Shown: in pieces, positions 1 to 6,153 of the stretch
Numbering within the stretch: the first letter of the stretch is position 1
Layout of the letters: the number at the start of each line of letters is the position of its first letter
DNA from: RGIG2161 sp964525525
GTDB taxonomy: Bacteria > Bacillota > Clostridia > Oscillospirales > CAG-272
NCBI GenBank assembly: GCA_964525525.1
Contig: CAZGHD010000097.1
Span: forward strand, 1 to 8,133
Direction of reading: 5' to 3'
Length of the DNA: 8,133 bases
Made by a program: the position numbers and the translations under genes
Notes under the pieces: generated by a model
What the model saw: only the letters and a program-made list of their open reading frames with translations
Told to the model about the DNA's origin: nothing
Database searches by the model: none

Positions 1-1
1 A

Positions 2-313
2 AAGGTTATTTTTAAGATAATTCTTACCATGAAAGACGGCTCTGTAAAAGAGATCAACTCCATCGGCGGCAAGCTTCCGGACGCAGTAGGTATTCCGGAA
101 GAGCAGCTCAGACGCGCAGCTTCCCTTGCTGTTTGTAAGATCAATATCGACTCGGATATTCGTCTTGCAATGACCGCAGGTATCCGCCGCGTATTCACCG
201 AGCAGCCTGACGTATTTGACCCCAGAACCTACCTCACCGTCGCTCGTGACGAGGTAAGAAAGATGGTCGCTCACAAGATCACCAACGTTCTCGGTTCCGC
301 AAATACTCTTTAA
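2..313 (+). CDS. fba: Class II fructose-bisphosphate aldolase, C-terminal part (partial)
   Basis: Class II aldolase cleaves fructose 1,6-bisphosphate to dihydroxyacetone phosphate and glyceraldehyde 3-phosphate in cytoplasmic glycolysis, using a divalent metal. What is visible is about the last 100 residues. They include GGKLPDAVGIPEEQL, the conserved substrate-binding stretch KINIDSDIRLAMTAGIRR, FDPRTYL, and the family ending HKITNVLGSAN. The reading frame is open to the left edge (codons from position 2), so the gene is taken as running in from outside. An ATG at 29 exists, but no ribosome binding site precedes it. Oddly, the HGxSS-VP metal/phosphate segment normally found about 17 residues before GGKLP is absent: the codons at 2-28 give unrelated hydrophobic sequence, and neither other frame restores it. 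Identity of the C-terminal part is firm; intactness of the gene is not. Confidence 0.85.
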   Translation, partial: KVIFKIILTMKDGSVKEINSIGGKLPDAVGIPEEQLRRAASLAVCKINIDSDIRLAMTAGIRRVFTEQPDVFDPRTYLTVARDEVRKMVAHKITNVLGSANTL

Positions 314-334
314 TTTTAAACGTCATTCGGTTAT

Positions 335-368
335 CGCGGAGCGGGTAGTGCCCGCTCCGCGTTATTTT
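335..368 (+). terminator. Intrinsic terminator after fba
   Basis: A perfect 11-bp GC-rich stem (CGCGGAGCGGG at 335-345 with CCCGCTCCGCG at 351-361) has a 5-nt loop and is followed by TTATTTT. It begins 22 nt after the aldolase stop codon. The T tract ends only about 12 nt before the thioesterase start, so the hairpin also sits in that gene's 5' leader. Confidence 0.88.
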
Positions 369-379
369 CGAGGTAGATA

Positions 380-1108
380 ATGAAGTGGTTTGAAACTTTC
401 AAAATAAATTCTCACGACGTTGACTCAAGCGGTGTTCTCCGCCCGTCTGCCCTGCTTAAATATATGCAGGAAACGGCAGATCTGCAGTGTCTGCACGACG
501 GCCCGTCAAACGACGAGCTGAGAGCGCGCGGCTACGGATTCGTTGTTAGCCGTATGTCGGTAAGCATATATGAGTCTCTCGGTAAACGAGACGAGGTATC
601 GGTGGCGTCCTGGCCATGTGAGAGCAAAGGATACACCTTCGTGCGCTGTTACGAGGTCAGAATGGGTGACACGCTTATCGCGGAGGCGTATTCAACGTGG
701 GCTTTGCTTAATCTTGAAACCCATCGTCCCTGTCGGGTTACAGAGATTCAGGAAGGCTATCTTACAGGCGAGTTTGAGCCGGCTGTTGAGCTTGATATGC
801 CCGCGAGAATAAAGATCCCGGACGAGCCGGGCATGGCACTTTGCGGAGAGTATACGGTATCCTACCGCGATATTGACGTAAACCGCCATATGAACAACAC
901 CGTTTACGCGGATCTGCTCTGCGGATTTCTCCCGATGGAGGGAAAGAAGGTGATCTCGCTTCTGATCTCGTATCAGAACGAGGCTCCGATAGATGAGACA
1001 CTTAAAGTATACACCTCGACCACAGGTGACGGAACGTATTTTCTGCGTACCGTCAGAGGCGACGGAAAGACTAACGTAGAAGCTGAAATAATGCTTGAAG
1101 ATATTTGA
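380..1108 (+). CDS. Acyl-ACP thioesterase
   Basis: This enzyme hydrolyses acyl-acyl carrier protein to free fatty acid and ACP, ending fatty acid synthesis in the cytoplasm. The 242 residues match the usual size of bacterial acyl-ACP thioesterases, with two hotdog domains in tandem. The N-terminal hotdog (about 1-130) carries the long helix around RPSALLKYMQETADLQ (21-36) and WALLNLETHRP (107-117). The C-terminal hotdog (about 150-242) carries the family signature DIDVNRHMNNTVYADLL, with D166, N168, H170 and N172-N173 at the catalytic loop. The ATG at 380 is supported by GAGGT at 370-374, 5 nt upstream. There is no room for a separate promoter after the preceding terminator, so expression depends on read-through or on a promoter inside or before that hairpin. 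Chain-length preference cannot be read from sequence. The family call is confident. Confidence 0.92.
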   Translation: MKWFETFKINSHDVDSSGVLRPSALLKYMQETADLQCLHDGPSNDELRARGYGFVVSRMSVSIYESLGKRDEVSVASWPCESKGYTFVRCYEVRMGDTLIAEAYSTWALLNLETHRPCRVTEIQEGYLTGEFEPAVELDMPARIKIPDEPGMALCGEYTVSYRDIDVNRHMNNTVYADLLCGFLPMEGKKVISLLISYQNEAPIDETLKVYTSTTGDGTYFLRTVRGDGKTNVEAEIMLEDI

Positions 1109-1126
1109 ACTTAATAATTTGCAGAT

Positions 1127-1170
1127 AAAAAGGAAAGAAGCCCGGTACCTGAAGGCTTCTTTCCTTTTTT
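1127..1170. terminator. Bidirectional intrinsic terminator between convergent genes
   Basis: Perfect 16-bp arms (AAAAAGGAAAGAAGCC at 1127-1142 and GGCTTCTTTCCTTTTT at 1154-1169) enclose an 11-nt loop. A T run ends the right arm and an A run begins the left arm, so it can stop both the thioesterase transcript and the opposing DUF2089 transcript, whose stop codon is about 50 nt to the right. Confidence 0.9.
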
Positions 1171-1218
1171 GTGTGAAAACTATGATATACGGCAAGAACC
1201 GTGTCACATAATCAAACG

Positions 1219-1527
1219 TTAAATAACCGATGAGCTGACAGACTGCTTTTTGAATTCTTCGATTAGCAGCTGTGCGGCTTCGAGGTCTATATGATCGTCT
1301 ACGGCAAGACGGCGGATGAGCGAGACGTATTTCGGTACGCTCTGCGAATCGCTGTCTTTTATTTTGCCTATGATACGGTCAAGCTTGAGTCTGACTGTAG
1401 GATAGGTAACGTCGTAGATACCTGCCGTTTCTTTGAGTGAACCGGAGGACACGATGAAGTTTTTTATAAAAGTGAGATCATCCTCGGTCAATTTTTCTGC
1501 CCAGGTCGGAAGAAGTACTCCTGACAC
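1219..1527 (-). CDS. DUF2089-type helix-turn-helix protein
   Basis: A 102-residue protein resembling the DNA-binding half of DUF2089 proteins: LPTWAEKLTEDDLTFIKNF (6-24), then a helix-turn-helix of the form SLKETAGIYDVTYPTVRLKLDRII (30-53). The 'YPTVR.KLD' recognition helix is the most telling part. The N-terminal Cys-rich zinc ribbon seen in longer family members is absent. A short acidic C-terminal helical segment around RRLAVDDHIDLEAAQLLIEEFKK (72-94) resembles a SHOCT-like oligomerisation tail. The GTG start at 1527 is chosen because AGGAGGTG lies 5 nt upstream (1533-1540) and a strong promoter lies just beyond. It is probably a cytoplasmic transcription regulator; its target is unknown. 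Its strong constitutive-looking promoter and single-gene unit do not tie it to a neighbour. Confidence 0.82.
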   Translation of the reverse strand: MSGVLLPTWAEKLTEDDLTFIKNFIVSSGSLKETAGIYDVTYPTVRLKLDRIIGKIKDSDSQSVPKYVSLIRRLAVDDHIDLEAAQLLIEEFKKQSVSSSVI

Positions 1528-1549
1528 GTCTTCACCTCCTCTTGCTTAC

Positions 1550-1578
1550 ATTATACACTATAATTTTATTAAAGTCAA
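1550..1578 (-). promoter_or_regulatory. Sigma-A type promoter of the DUF2089 gene
   Basis: Read on the minus strand, TTGACT (1573-1578) and TATAAT (1550-1555) are separated by exactly 17 nt, close to consensus. The -10 box ends 22 nt before the GTG start and 9 nt before the ribosome binding site. The -10 hexamer is also one arm of the inverted repeat ATTATA-CAC-TATAAT (1550-1564), which could be an operator or simply AT-rich chance. Confidence 0.85.
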
Positions 1579-1671
1579 GCTAAATTTTAATTTTTGTAAA
1601 ATTTATTTTATATTTAATATTATTAAAAATAACAGTAAAAATGATTTTGGGAAAATCGGTCGGATTTTGGC

Positions 1672-1734
1672 GTAAAAAAGCAAAAAAATCCCATCAAAAT
1701 AAAGGTAAACGTCCTTGTTTTTGATGGGATTTTT
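1672..1734 (-). terminator. Intrinsic terminator of the GH2 gene
   Basis: Perfect 16-bp arms (1684-1699 and 1719-1734, core ATCCCATCAAAA/TTTTGATGGGAT) flank a 19-nt loop, which itself can pair AAGG/CCTT (1702-1705 with 1713-1716). On the minus strand the stem is followed by T7, GC and T6 (down to 1674). It starts 39 nt after the GH2 stop codon. The plus-strand side is also followed by a T-rich tract, so it may act both ways. Confidence 0.9.
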
Positions 1735-1772
1735 ATTATTCTTTTGCTTTAATTTCCGTTAATTTCTGATCC

Positions 1773-4376
1773 TTACTGCGCCATGAGCACTATACCGATA
1801 CCCCAGCGTCCGCTCTTTCTGCCAAAGAGTGAGAGACCGCTGTCCTCGCACGCACGGAAGGTGAGGGTAAAGCTGTCTTTTTCCAAGAGCTTGAACAGTA
1901 TGCGGGAGGGGATATTCACGTCGCACAGCTTGCCGTACGAGCCGGCTTCATCAAGCAGATTGTCTACCGCCTGATAGTGATGGGAAAGCGCGCCGCGGGA
2001 ATCTGCGGGGCAATCGTCGAGGTTGATGCGGGAGATCACCTCTCCGTCGATGAGAAGTTCAAGGACGCCGGGGTATGCAACGCTGTCTGTCTGCTTAAAC
2101 GAGTTGCGGTTAGCACCCGGATCGCAACGGTAACCGAGCATATAATTACCGCCTTTTGTGCCTTTACTGCCGTCATCGGGGAGATCGTGCGTCATAAGCT
2201 CGCGGGTGGAAGCCTCGAAAAGTATTCTGACGTTGTCTGCCGTATCAAGACCGTCTATGTCAGCCGTGTTTATTTTCACGGAAAATTCGCCCGTGCCGAT
2301 ACCGCTGAGCTTGTTATCCTGCTGTGCGGGAATGACCACGCGGAATCCGTCTGCGCTAAGCTCTTTCGGTTCGATAGAGAGCGCGCCGTCAAGCTTGCCG
2401 TCCACGTCAAACAGGGTATAATTTGACATTACTATATCATCTCCGTCAAGCAGTACGTAGGAGAGCAGGGCAACTCCGTCGTGATCGGGAATATCAACCT
2501 CTATTTCTCCTGCGTCAAAACAGCCGTAACCGCACCACTTGACGTCGTATTCGTCGCTTTCCGCGATATAGTCGCCGTATACGGGGTCTATTATTTTAAG
2601 TGCCCATGCAACCGTCAGAGTTTTTCCGTGACGGAGATAGGTAAACGATGAGCCAAACATCGGTAGCTTTACCGTGTCGCCGGGGTTTACCGTTACCATG
2701 GGAGGAAAGTCTGCTCCGAGATAATCCTGTGAATGAAGGTCGCGCAGACTCATTCCGTATTCGCTGTAACCGAAGTCCTTGTCGTCGTTGTTAAGCTTAT
2801 AGTAGCCGTTGAACTCGTTTACCACGTCGTGGAATTCGGTGAAAACGAATCCGCAGAGCTTATCGTGCAGGCGGAACTCGTTCATCATGTATTTGTACTG
2901 CCAGGATATGTCGCTCTCACCTGCGTTTCCGTCTACTCCCCATACGTTACCGCATTCGCTGTTCATACAGGGAACGTCTTCCATTGCAAAATCCTTGAAA
3001 TAGTTTGAGTGAGTACCGACGTACGCGTTGTTACAGAAATCGTCTACAACTTTTTTTACCTTGGTGTAACCGTTTGAATAGAAGTGCCAGGTGTTTACGT
3101 CGGTTTTGGTGTGGTCTCTGCGGCAGACCGAGTTATCCTCGACAAGGCGGGTAGGATCGAGCTCTTTTGCTTTTTGCCAGCATTTTACTACCCACTCGGC
3201 CGTTTCGTCCTTGTATTCAACCTTCTCTCCGCCGTCCTCGGTGCGGGTACGGGTGAGAAGTCCCCACGTTTCATTAAATACTACCCAGTAGAATATAGAG
3301 GGGTGATTGCGGTCGCGCTTGATCTGCTCTTCCATCTCGTATTCAAACTGAGTCATCACGTCCGGCTCGGGATTTGACCAGAAGCACGGCATATCTTCCA
3401 TTATAAGCATTCCGAGCTTATCTGCGTAATACAGCTTGAGAGGCTCTTCTGCTTTGATATGGATTCTCGCCATGTTTATTCCGATGCGCTTTAAGCGCAG
3501 GATCTCTTCCTTGCAGTCGTCGTCTGACGGAAGGGTAAAGAAGCCTTCGGGATTGAACGACTGGTCAAGAACGCCGTTTATATAATACGGTTTGCCGTTT
3601 AAGGTTATGTATCTGTGACCGTGCTCTCCGAACACGCCCGTGCCTATCTCACGGATACCGAAGTAGGTGGAAACTACGTCATCGCCGAGTGACAACGTAC
3701 CCTCGTAAAGCTCGGGTGTTTCGGGTGTCCAGAGCTTGGGGTTATCTACTTTTAATACAAGAGACGCTTTGTTGTCCTTTACTGCGGCAGAACCCTTAAC
3801 GCAGTTAAAATCAGCACAAACGGTCGCGCCGTCCTTGGCACCTACGGTGGTAACGTCATAGGTGACGGTACCGTCTATCAGCGTACTTACTGCAAAATCG
3901 CTGATATATGCCGACGGACGTGCTTCAAGCCACACCGTCTGCCAGATACCGCGCGCGTCGCCGTATCCCTGTTTACCGTAAGTTTGAGATCTTTCTGCTG
4001 TGTCGGTTGCGGAAACTTCAATTACGTTTTCGCTCTGTCTGTCCCAGAGGTCTGTAACTTCAAATTCAAATCTCGCGTATCCGCCGCGGTGAGAGCCGAT
4101 TACCTGACCGTTGAGCTTTACCTCACAGGTGTAATCCACTGCGCCGAATATAAGAAAGATGCGATTATCTCCGGGATCGAAATTCACACGGCGGCGATAA
4201 TAGCCGGTGCCGTCTTTTGAGTCGTCTATCCCGGACAGCGGAGAACCCCACGGATAGGGGACGTTTATTTTCATATCGTATTTAGGCTCGTCAAAGGAAA
4301 ATTCCCATTCGCCGTTGAGATTTAACCAATTATCGCGGGCGAAATCAGGCTGAGGGTAGAGCAGCTTTTTTACCAT
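1773..4376 (-). CDS. Glycoside hydrolase family 2 protein (beta-galactosidase/beta-glucuronidase-like)
   Basis: A retaining exo-glycosidase of family GH2, 867 residues. Domains in order: N-terminal jelly-roll sugar-binding domain (about 5-155, with LNGEWEFSFDEP and LNGQVIGSHRGGY); Ig-like domain (about 156-245); TIM barrel (about 246-555); then roughly 300 residues of beta-rich C-terminal extension. The acid/base is E369 in VVFNETWG and the likely nucleophile is E474 in MNSECGNVWG, spaced as in the family. The barrel start ITLNGKPYYINGVLDQ and INMARIHI are also typical. There is no signal peptide, so it acts in the cytoplasm on imported sugars. The ATG at 4376 is chosen over an upstream in-frame TTG (4412) because AGGAAGGTG lies 7 nt before it and the TTG falls on the promoter's -10 box. 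Substrate (galactoside, glucuronide, mannoside or other) cannot be decided. Confidence 0.93.
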   Translation of the reverse strand: MVKKLLYPQPDFARDNWLNLNGEWEFSFDEPKYDMKINVPYPWGSPLSGIDDSKDGTGYYRRRVNFDPGDNRIFLIFGAVDYTCEVKLNGQVIGSHRGGYARFEFEVTDLWDRQSENVIEVSATDTAERSQTYGKQGYGDARGIWQTVWLEARPSAYISDFAVSTLIDGTVTYDVTTVGAKDGATVCADFNCVKGSAAVKDNKASLVLKVDNPKLWTPETPELYEGTLSLGDDVVSTYFGIREIGTGVFGEHGHRYITLNGKPYYINGVLDQSFNPEGFFTLPSDDDCKEEILRLKRIGINMARIHIKAEEPLKLYYADKLGMLIMEDMPCFWSNPEPDVMTQFEYEMEEQIKRDRNHPSIFYWVVFNETWGLLTRTRTEDGGEKVEYKDETAEWVVKCWQKAKELDPTRLVEDNSVCRRDHTKTDVNTWHFYSNGYTKVKKVVDDFCNNAYVGTHSNYFKDFAMEDVPCMNSECGNVWGVDGNAGESDISWQYKYMMNEFRLHDKLCGFVFTEFHDVVNEFNGYYKLNNDDKDFGYSEYGMSLRDLHSQDYLGADFPPMVTVNPGDTVKLPMFGSSFTYLRHGKTLTVAWALKIIDPVYGDYIAESDEYDVKWCGYGCFDAGEIEVDIPDHDGVALLSYVLLDGDDIVMSNYTLFDVDGKLDGALSIEPKELSADGFRVVIPAQQDNKLSGIGTGEFSVKINTADIDGLDTADNVRILFEASTRELMTHDLPDDGSKGTKGGNYMLGYRCDPGANRNSFKQTDSVAYPGVLELLIDGEVISRINLDDCPADSRGALSHHYQAVDNLLDEAGSYGKLCDVNIPSRILFKLLEKDSFTLTFRACEDSGLSLFGRKSGRWGIGIVLMAQ

Positions 4377-4383
4377 AACGGTA

Positions 4384-4392
4384 CACCTTCCT
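4384..4392 (-). promoter_or_regulatory. Ribosome binding site fixing the GH2 start
   Basis: On the minus strand AGGAAGGTG lies 7 nt upstream of the ATG at 4376. It decides against the longer TTG-initiated reading frame at 4412, whose start codon overlaps the -10 hexamer and could hardly be transcribed. Confidence 0.85.
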
Positions 4393-4402
4393 GTCGTTTT
4401 TG

Positions 4403-4422
4403 TCAAATACAATTATATTTGA
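4403..4422. promoter_or_regulatory. Candidate operator palindrome over the GH2 -10 box
   Basis: The plus strand reads TCAAATACAATTATATTTGA: 7-bp arms TCAAATA (4403-4409) and TATTTGA (4416-4422) around AATT, with only one mismatched pair (4410/4415) in ten. It is centred on 4412/4413, covering the -10 hexamer and the expected transcription start, where a bound repressor would block initiation. The binding protein is unknown; AT-rich composition raises the chance level somewhat. Confidence 0.5.
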
Positions 4423-4440
4423 TTTTTCACGGCGTGTCAA
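4412..4440 (-). promoter_or_regulatory. Consensus sigma-A promoter of the GH2 gene
   Basis: Minus strand: TTGACA (4435-4440), a 17-nt spacer, TATAAT (4412-4417); both hexamers match consensus exactly. The leader to the ATG is about 30 nt. A promoter this strong in front of a catabolic enzyme usually needs repression, which fits the palindrome lying over the -10 box. Confidence 0.9.
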
Positions 4441-4499
4441 TAGCAAAAAGCCGAGCATACTTTTGCAGGCGGTCGTTTTTTAAAAAAACAAAGGAATTA

Positions 4500-4550
4500 C
4501 CGCTAAAAATCGCGCAATTATAGCGGATTTACTTGATTTTAAAGTAAATC
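4500..4550. repeat. Two adjoining inverted repeats in the divergent intergenic region
   Basis: First repeat: CCGCTA (4500-4505) with TAGCGG (4521-4526), 15-nt spacer. Second repeat: GATTTACT (4526-4533) with AGTAAATC (4543-4550), 9-nt spacer TGATTTTAA. They share base 4526. The second straddles the -35 and spacer of the candidate plus-strand promoter, so it could be a regulator site for the membrane protein/esterase operon. No T tract follows either stem, so they are not terminators. A T6A7 tract (4476-4488) lies just to the left and may bend the DNA. Confidence 0.45.
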
Positions 4551-4561
4551 TGTGCTAATAT
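4533..4561 (+). promoter_or_regulatory. Candidate promoter for the membrane protein/esterase operon
   Basis: TTGATT (4533-4538), a 17-nt spacer and TAATAT (4556-4561), preceded by TGC, which gives an extended -10 (TGn). The leader to the ATG at 4625 would be about 57 nt. A second possible -10, TAGAAT at 4572-4577, also has an upstream TGG but a poor -35, so the exact start site is uncertain. Confidence 0.55.
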
Positions 4562-4624
4562 TATCTTATGGTAGAATATATGTAGATTATCCGTATATTA
4601 TGAAGGCGCGAAAGGAATCTCTTT

Positions 4625-5386
4625 ATGTCAGGCGAAAGCAGTAACACGAACGTATTTTTGGTGAATCGGACGAAAATATCTCTCCTTACCTTTGCGATAA
4701 TGGCGGCGCTTGCCGTTTTGGCAAGGGTCTCGGCTTATTTTTACAGCGTTACCGCGACCGATATAGTTTATATGACTACATTTATTCCCACGGTGTTTTA
4801 TTACGCATCCAGCCTGTTTGACGTTGCAATGATGTTCATCGGCTACGCGCTTGTGTCGTATTACATAATTGCGGGCGGACTTCGCCATTCCGTTTTACCG
4901 ATAATCTACGCCGCTTTGTCGATTTTGCTGAGTTACGTAATGATCGTGGTGTTCAATATGATAGAGCGCTCCTCGGCAGACATTTTATCTACGCTTGTCT
5001 ATCTCCTCGCAAATTACGCGGCAGAGATCTTCCGCCTTGCGGTCATCGCCGCGATCGCGGTTATTGTAAAGAAGCTTCGCGGTGCGGCTCAAAACGGGGA
5101 TCTCAAGATCCACGGTTTCGCTCCGTTTTCAAATCAGTTTAATTTCGTTGCTTTTCTGTCCGCTGTTATCGTAGTTGTGGGTAAGGCGCTGGTTGAACTT
5201 TTTAACTACACTCTCCCGTTCTTTGAAACTTACAGCGACGTTACCGCGCAGGAGATTTCTGGTATTATTACCACCTATCTTCTCATTATAGTTACCGGTG
5301 CGCTCGGATATTTCCTGTCGCATCTTACCACCACTCTGATCGCTCGTGTCGCAGGCGTTCCCGCCGACGCGCATAACGATATATAA
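4625..5386 (+). CDS. Multi-pass membrane protein, family not recognised
   Basis: A 253-residue hydrophobic protein of unknown function. Likely membrane segments lie near residues 17-40, 62-83, 89-111, 122-148, 171-195 and 213-238, with a weaker candidate near 48-62, so about six passes. The longest polar loop, around KKLRGAAQNGDLKIHG (149-164), is basic and therefore probably cytoplasmic. The N-terminus is short and polar with no cleavable signal. No catalytic motif, nucleotide-binding motif or recognised transporter signature is seen. The ATG at 4625 has a modest AAAGGAA (4611-4617) 7 nt upstream. Only 36 nt separate it from the following esterase gene and no terminator lies between, so the two are probably cotranscribed. 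It is divergent from the GH2 gene. A role in uptake of a glycoside is possible but is inferred from context alone. Confidence 0.75.
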   Translation: MSGESSNTNVFLVNRTKISLLTFAIMAALAVLARVSAYFYSVTATDIVYMTTFIPTVFYYASSLFDVAMMFIGYALVSYYIIAGGLRHSVLPIIYAALSILLSYVMIVVFNMIERSSADILSTLVYLLANYAAEIFRLAVIAAIAVIVKKLRGAAQNGDLKIHGFAPFSNQFNFVAFLSAVIVVVGKALVELFNYTLPFFETYSDVTAQEISGIITTYLLIIVTGALGYFLSHLTTTLIARVAGVPADAHNDI

Positions 5387-5422
5387 CATTAATAAAAATT
5401 CCCCATATAAAGGAGAACAAAA

Positions 5423-6097
5423 ATGCAGACCGCTTTTTCTAAAGAAATTGACGCTAAAAACGTAAAACTCAACTACTTCGTTTCCACTCCCGACGGATTT
5501 GACAAAGAGAAAGAAAGCCTTCCTATGATAGTATTTCTTCACGGTGCCGGTGAACGCGGAGATAACGTAGAGATGATCAAGTGCCACGGTATTCCCAAGC
5601 TGTTCGCTACCGGTCACTGTCCGATGTATCCCGATCTCAGAGTTATCACACTCTCTCCCCAGTGTCCCGCAGACTGCGTATGGAACACTCTCGTACATCA
5701 GGTTGCCGCTCTTATTGACCAGGTTGCAGAGGAGTACAACGTAGACAAGGCAAGAATCAGTATTACCGGTCTTTCGATGGGCGGTTTCGGCTCCTACGAG
5801 CTTGCTACCGCGTATCCCTTCAAGTTCTCCGCGCTTGGCATGTGCTGCGGCGGCGGTATGGAGTGGAGAGCAAATATGATCTCTCATATGCCGATAAGAC
5901 TTTATCACGGACTTGACGATGATCTCGTTCTTCCCGAGAGAACGGTTACTCTCGCAAATGCATTCAAGGCATACGGCGCAAATCCCGACGTATATCTGTT
6001 TGACGGCGTAGATCACGGCGTATGGAATATCGCGTACGACAAGACAGATCTCGTACAGTGGCTCGCTTCCCAGGTAAACGAGCGTATGAACGGCTGA
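5423..6097 (+). CDS. Alpha/beta hydrolase (predicted esterase/peptidase, COG4099-like)
   Basis: A 224-residue serine hydrolase without a signal peptide, so cytoplasmic. Visible motifs: the oxyanion segment FLHGAGERGD (38-47), typical of the 'predicted peptidase'/carbohydrate-esterase-like group; the nucleophile elbow GLSMGG with S118; the acid D166 in YHGLDDDLVLPE; and the base H198 in DGVDHGVWNIAY. The order and spacing make a complete catalytic triad. It probably hydrolyses an ester (acyl or feruloyl group on a sugar, or another small ester); a peptidase role is less likely given the compact size. AAAGGAG (5409-5415) lies 7 nt before the ATG. It follows the membrane protein by 36 nt in an apparent operon. 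By eye it uses more C-ending Tyr, Phe, Asn and Asp codons than its upstream neighbour, hinting at higher expression. Substrate unknown. Confidence 0.88.
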   Translation: MQTAFSKEIDAKNVKLNYFVSTPDGFDKEKESLPMIVFLHGAGERGDNVEMIKCHGIPKLFATGHCPMYPDLRVITLSPQCPADCVWNTLVHQVAALIDQVAEEYNVDKARISITGLSMGGFGSYELATAYPFKFSALGMCCGGGMEWRANMISHMPIRLYHGLDDDLVLPERTVTLANAFKAYGANPDVYLFDGVDHGVWNIAYDKTDLVQWLASQVNERMNG

Positions 6098-6110
6098 TAT
6101 TAAAATATCC

Positions 6111-6140
6111 AAGACCACCGATCATCGGTGGTTTTGATTT
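6111..6140 (+). terminator. Short hairpin terminator after the esterase gene
   Basis: ACCACCGAT (6114-6122) pairs with ATCGGTGGT (6124-6132), extendable by A/T and G/T pairs, then TTTTGATTT. It starts about 15 nt after the stop codon. The T tract is interrupted and the lipoprotein start is only about 20 nt further on, so termination may be partial. Just before it, GATATT-AA-AATATC (6096-6109) is a small inverted repeat over the stop codon. Confidence 0.65.
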
Positions 6141-6153
6141 AGGCGGAGGACGT

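Noticed and set aside
692..1207. Minus-strand open frame opposite the thioesterase
   Set aside because: It crosses the strong bidirectional terminator and lies antisense to a well-supported gene; no motif or start signal was seen.
1581..1605. TAAATTTTA-N7-TAAAATTTA inverted repeat upstream of the DUF2089 -35 box
   Set aside because: The arms contain only A and T in a roughly 90% AT stretch, where arms of this length are expected by chance; not called as an operator.
1643..1670. GATTTTGG direct repeats and GATTTT/AAAATC mini-hairpin beside the GH2 terminator
   Set aside because: Very short and low in complexity, next to an already sufficient terminator; no separate function can be supported.
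4377..4412. Upstream TTG start adding 12 residues to the GH2 protein
   Set aside because: The TTG overlaps the -10 hexamer, so it would not be transcribed with its own ribosome binding site; the ATG at 4376 has a good one.
5129..6118. A 329-codon open frame on the minus strand opposite the esterase gene
   Set aside because: It covers two genes on the opposite strand, has no ribosome binding site or domain, and reads as a low-complexity shadow of the esterase codon usage.
6022..6153. N-terminal extension of the lipoprotein starting inside the esterase gene
   Set aside because: The extension overlaps the esterase coding region and a hairpin, and would bury the signal peptide; the ATG at 6154 has its own GGAGG.
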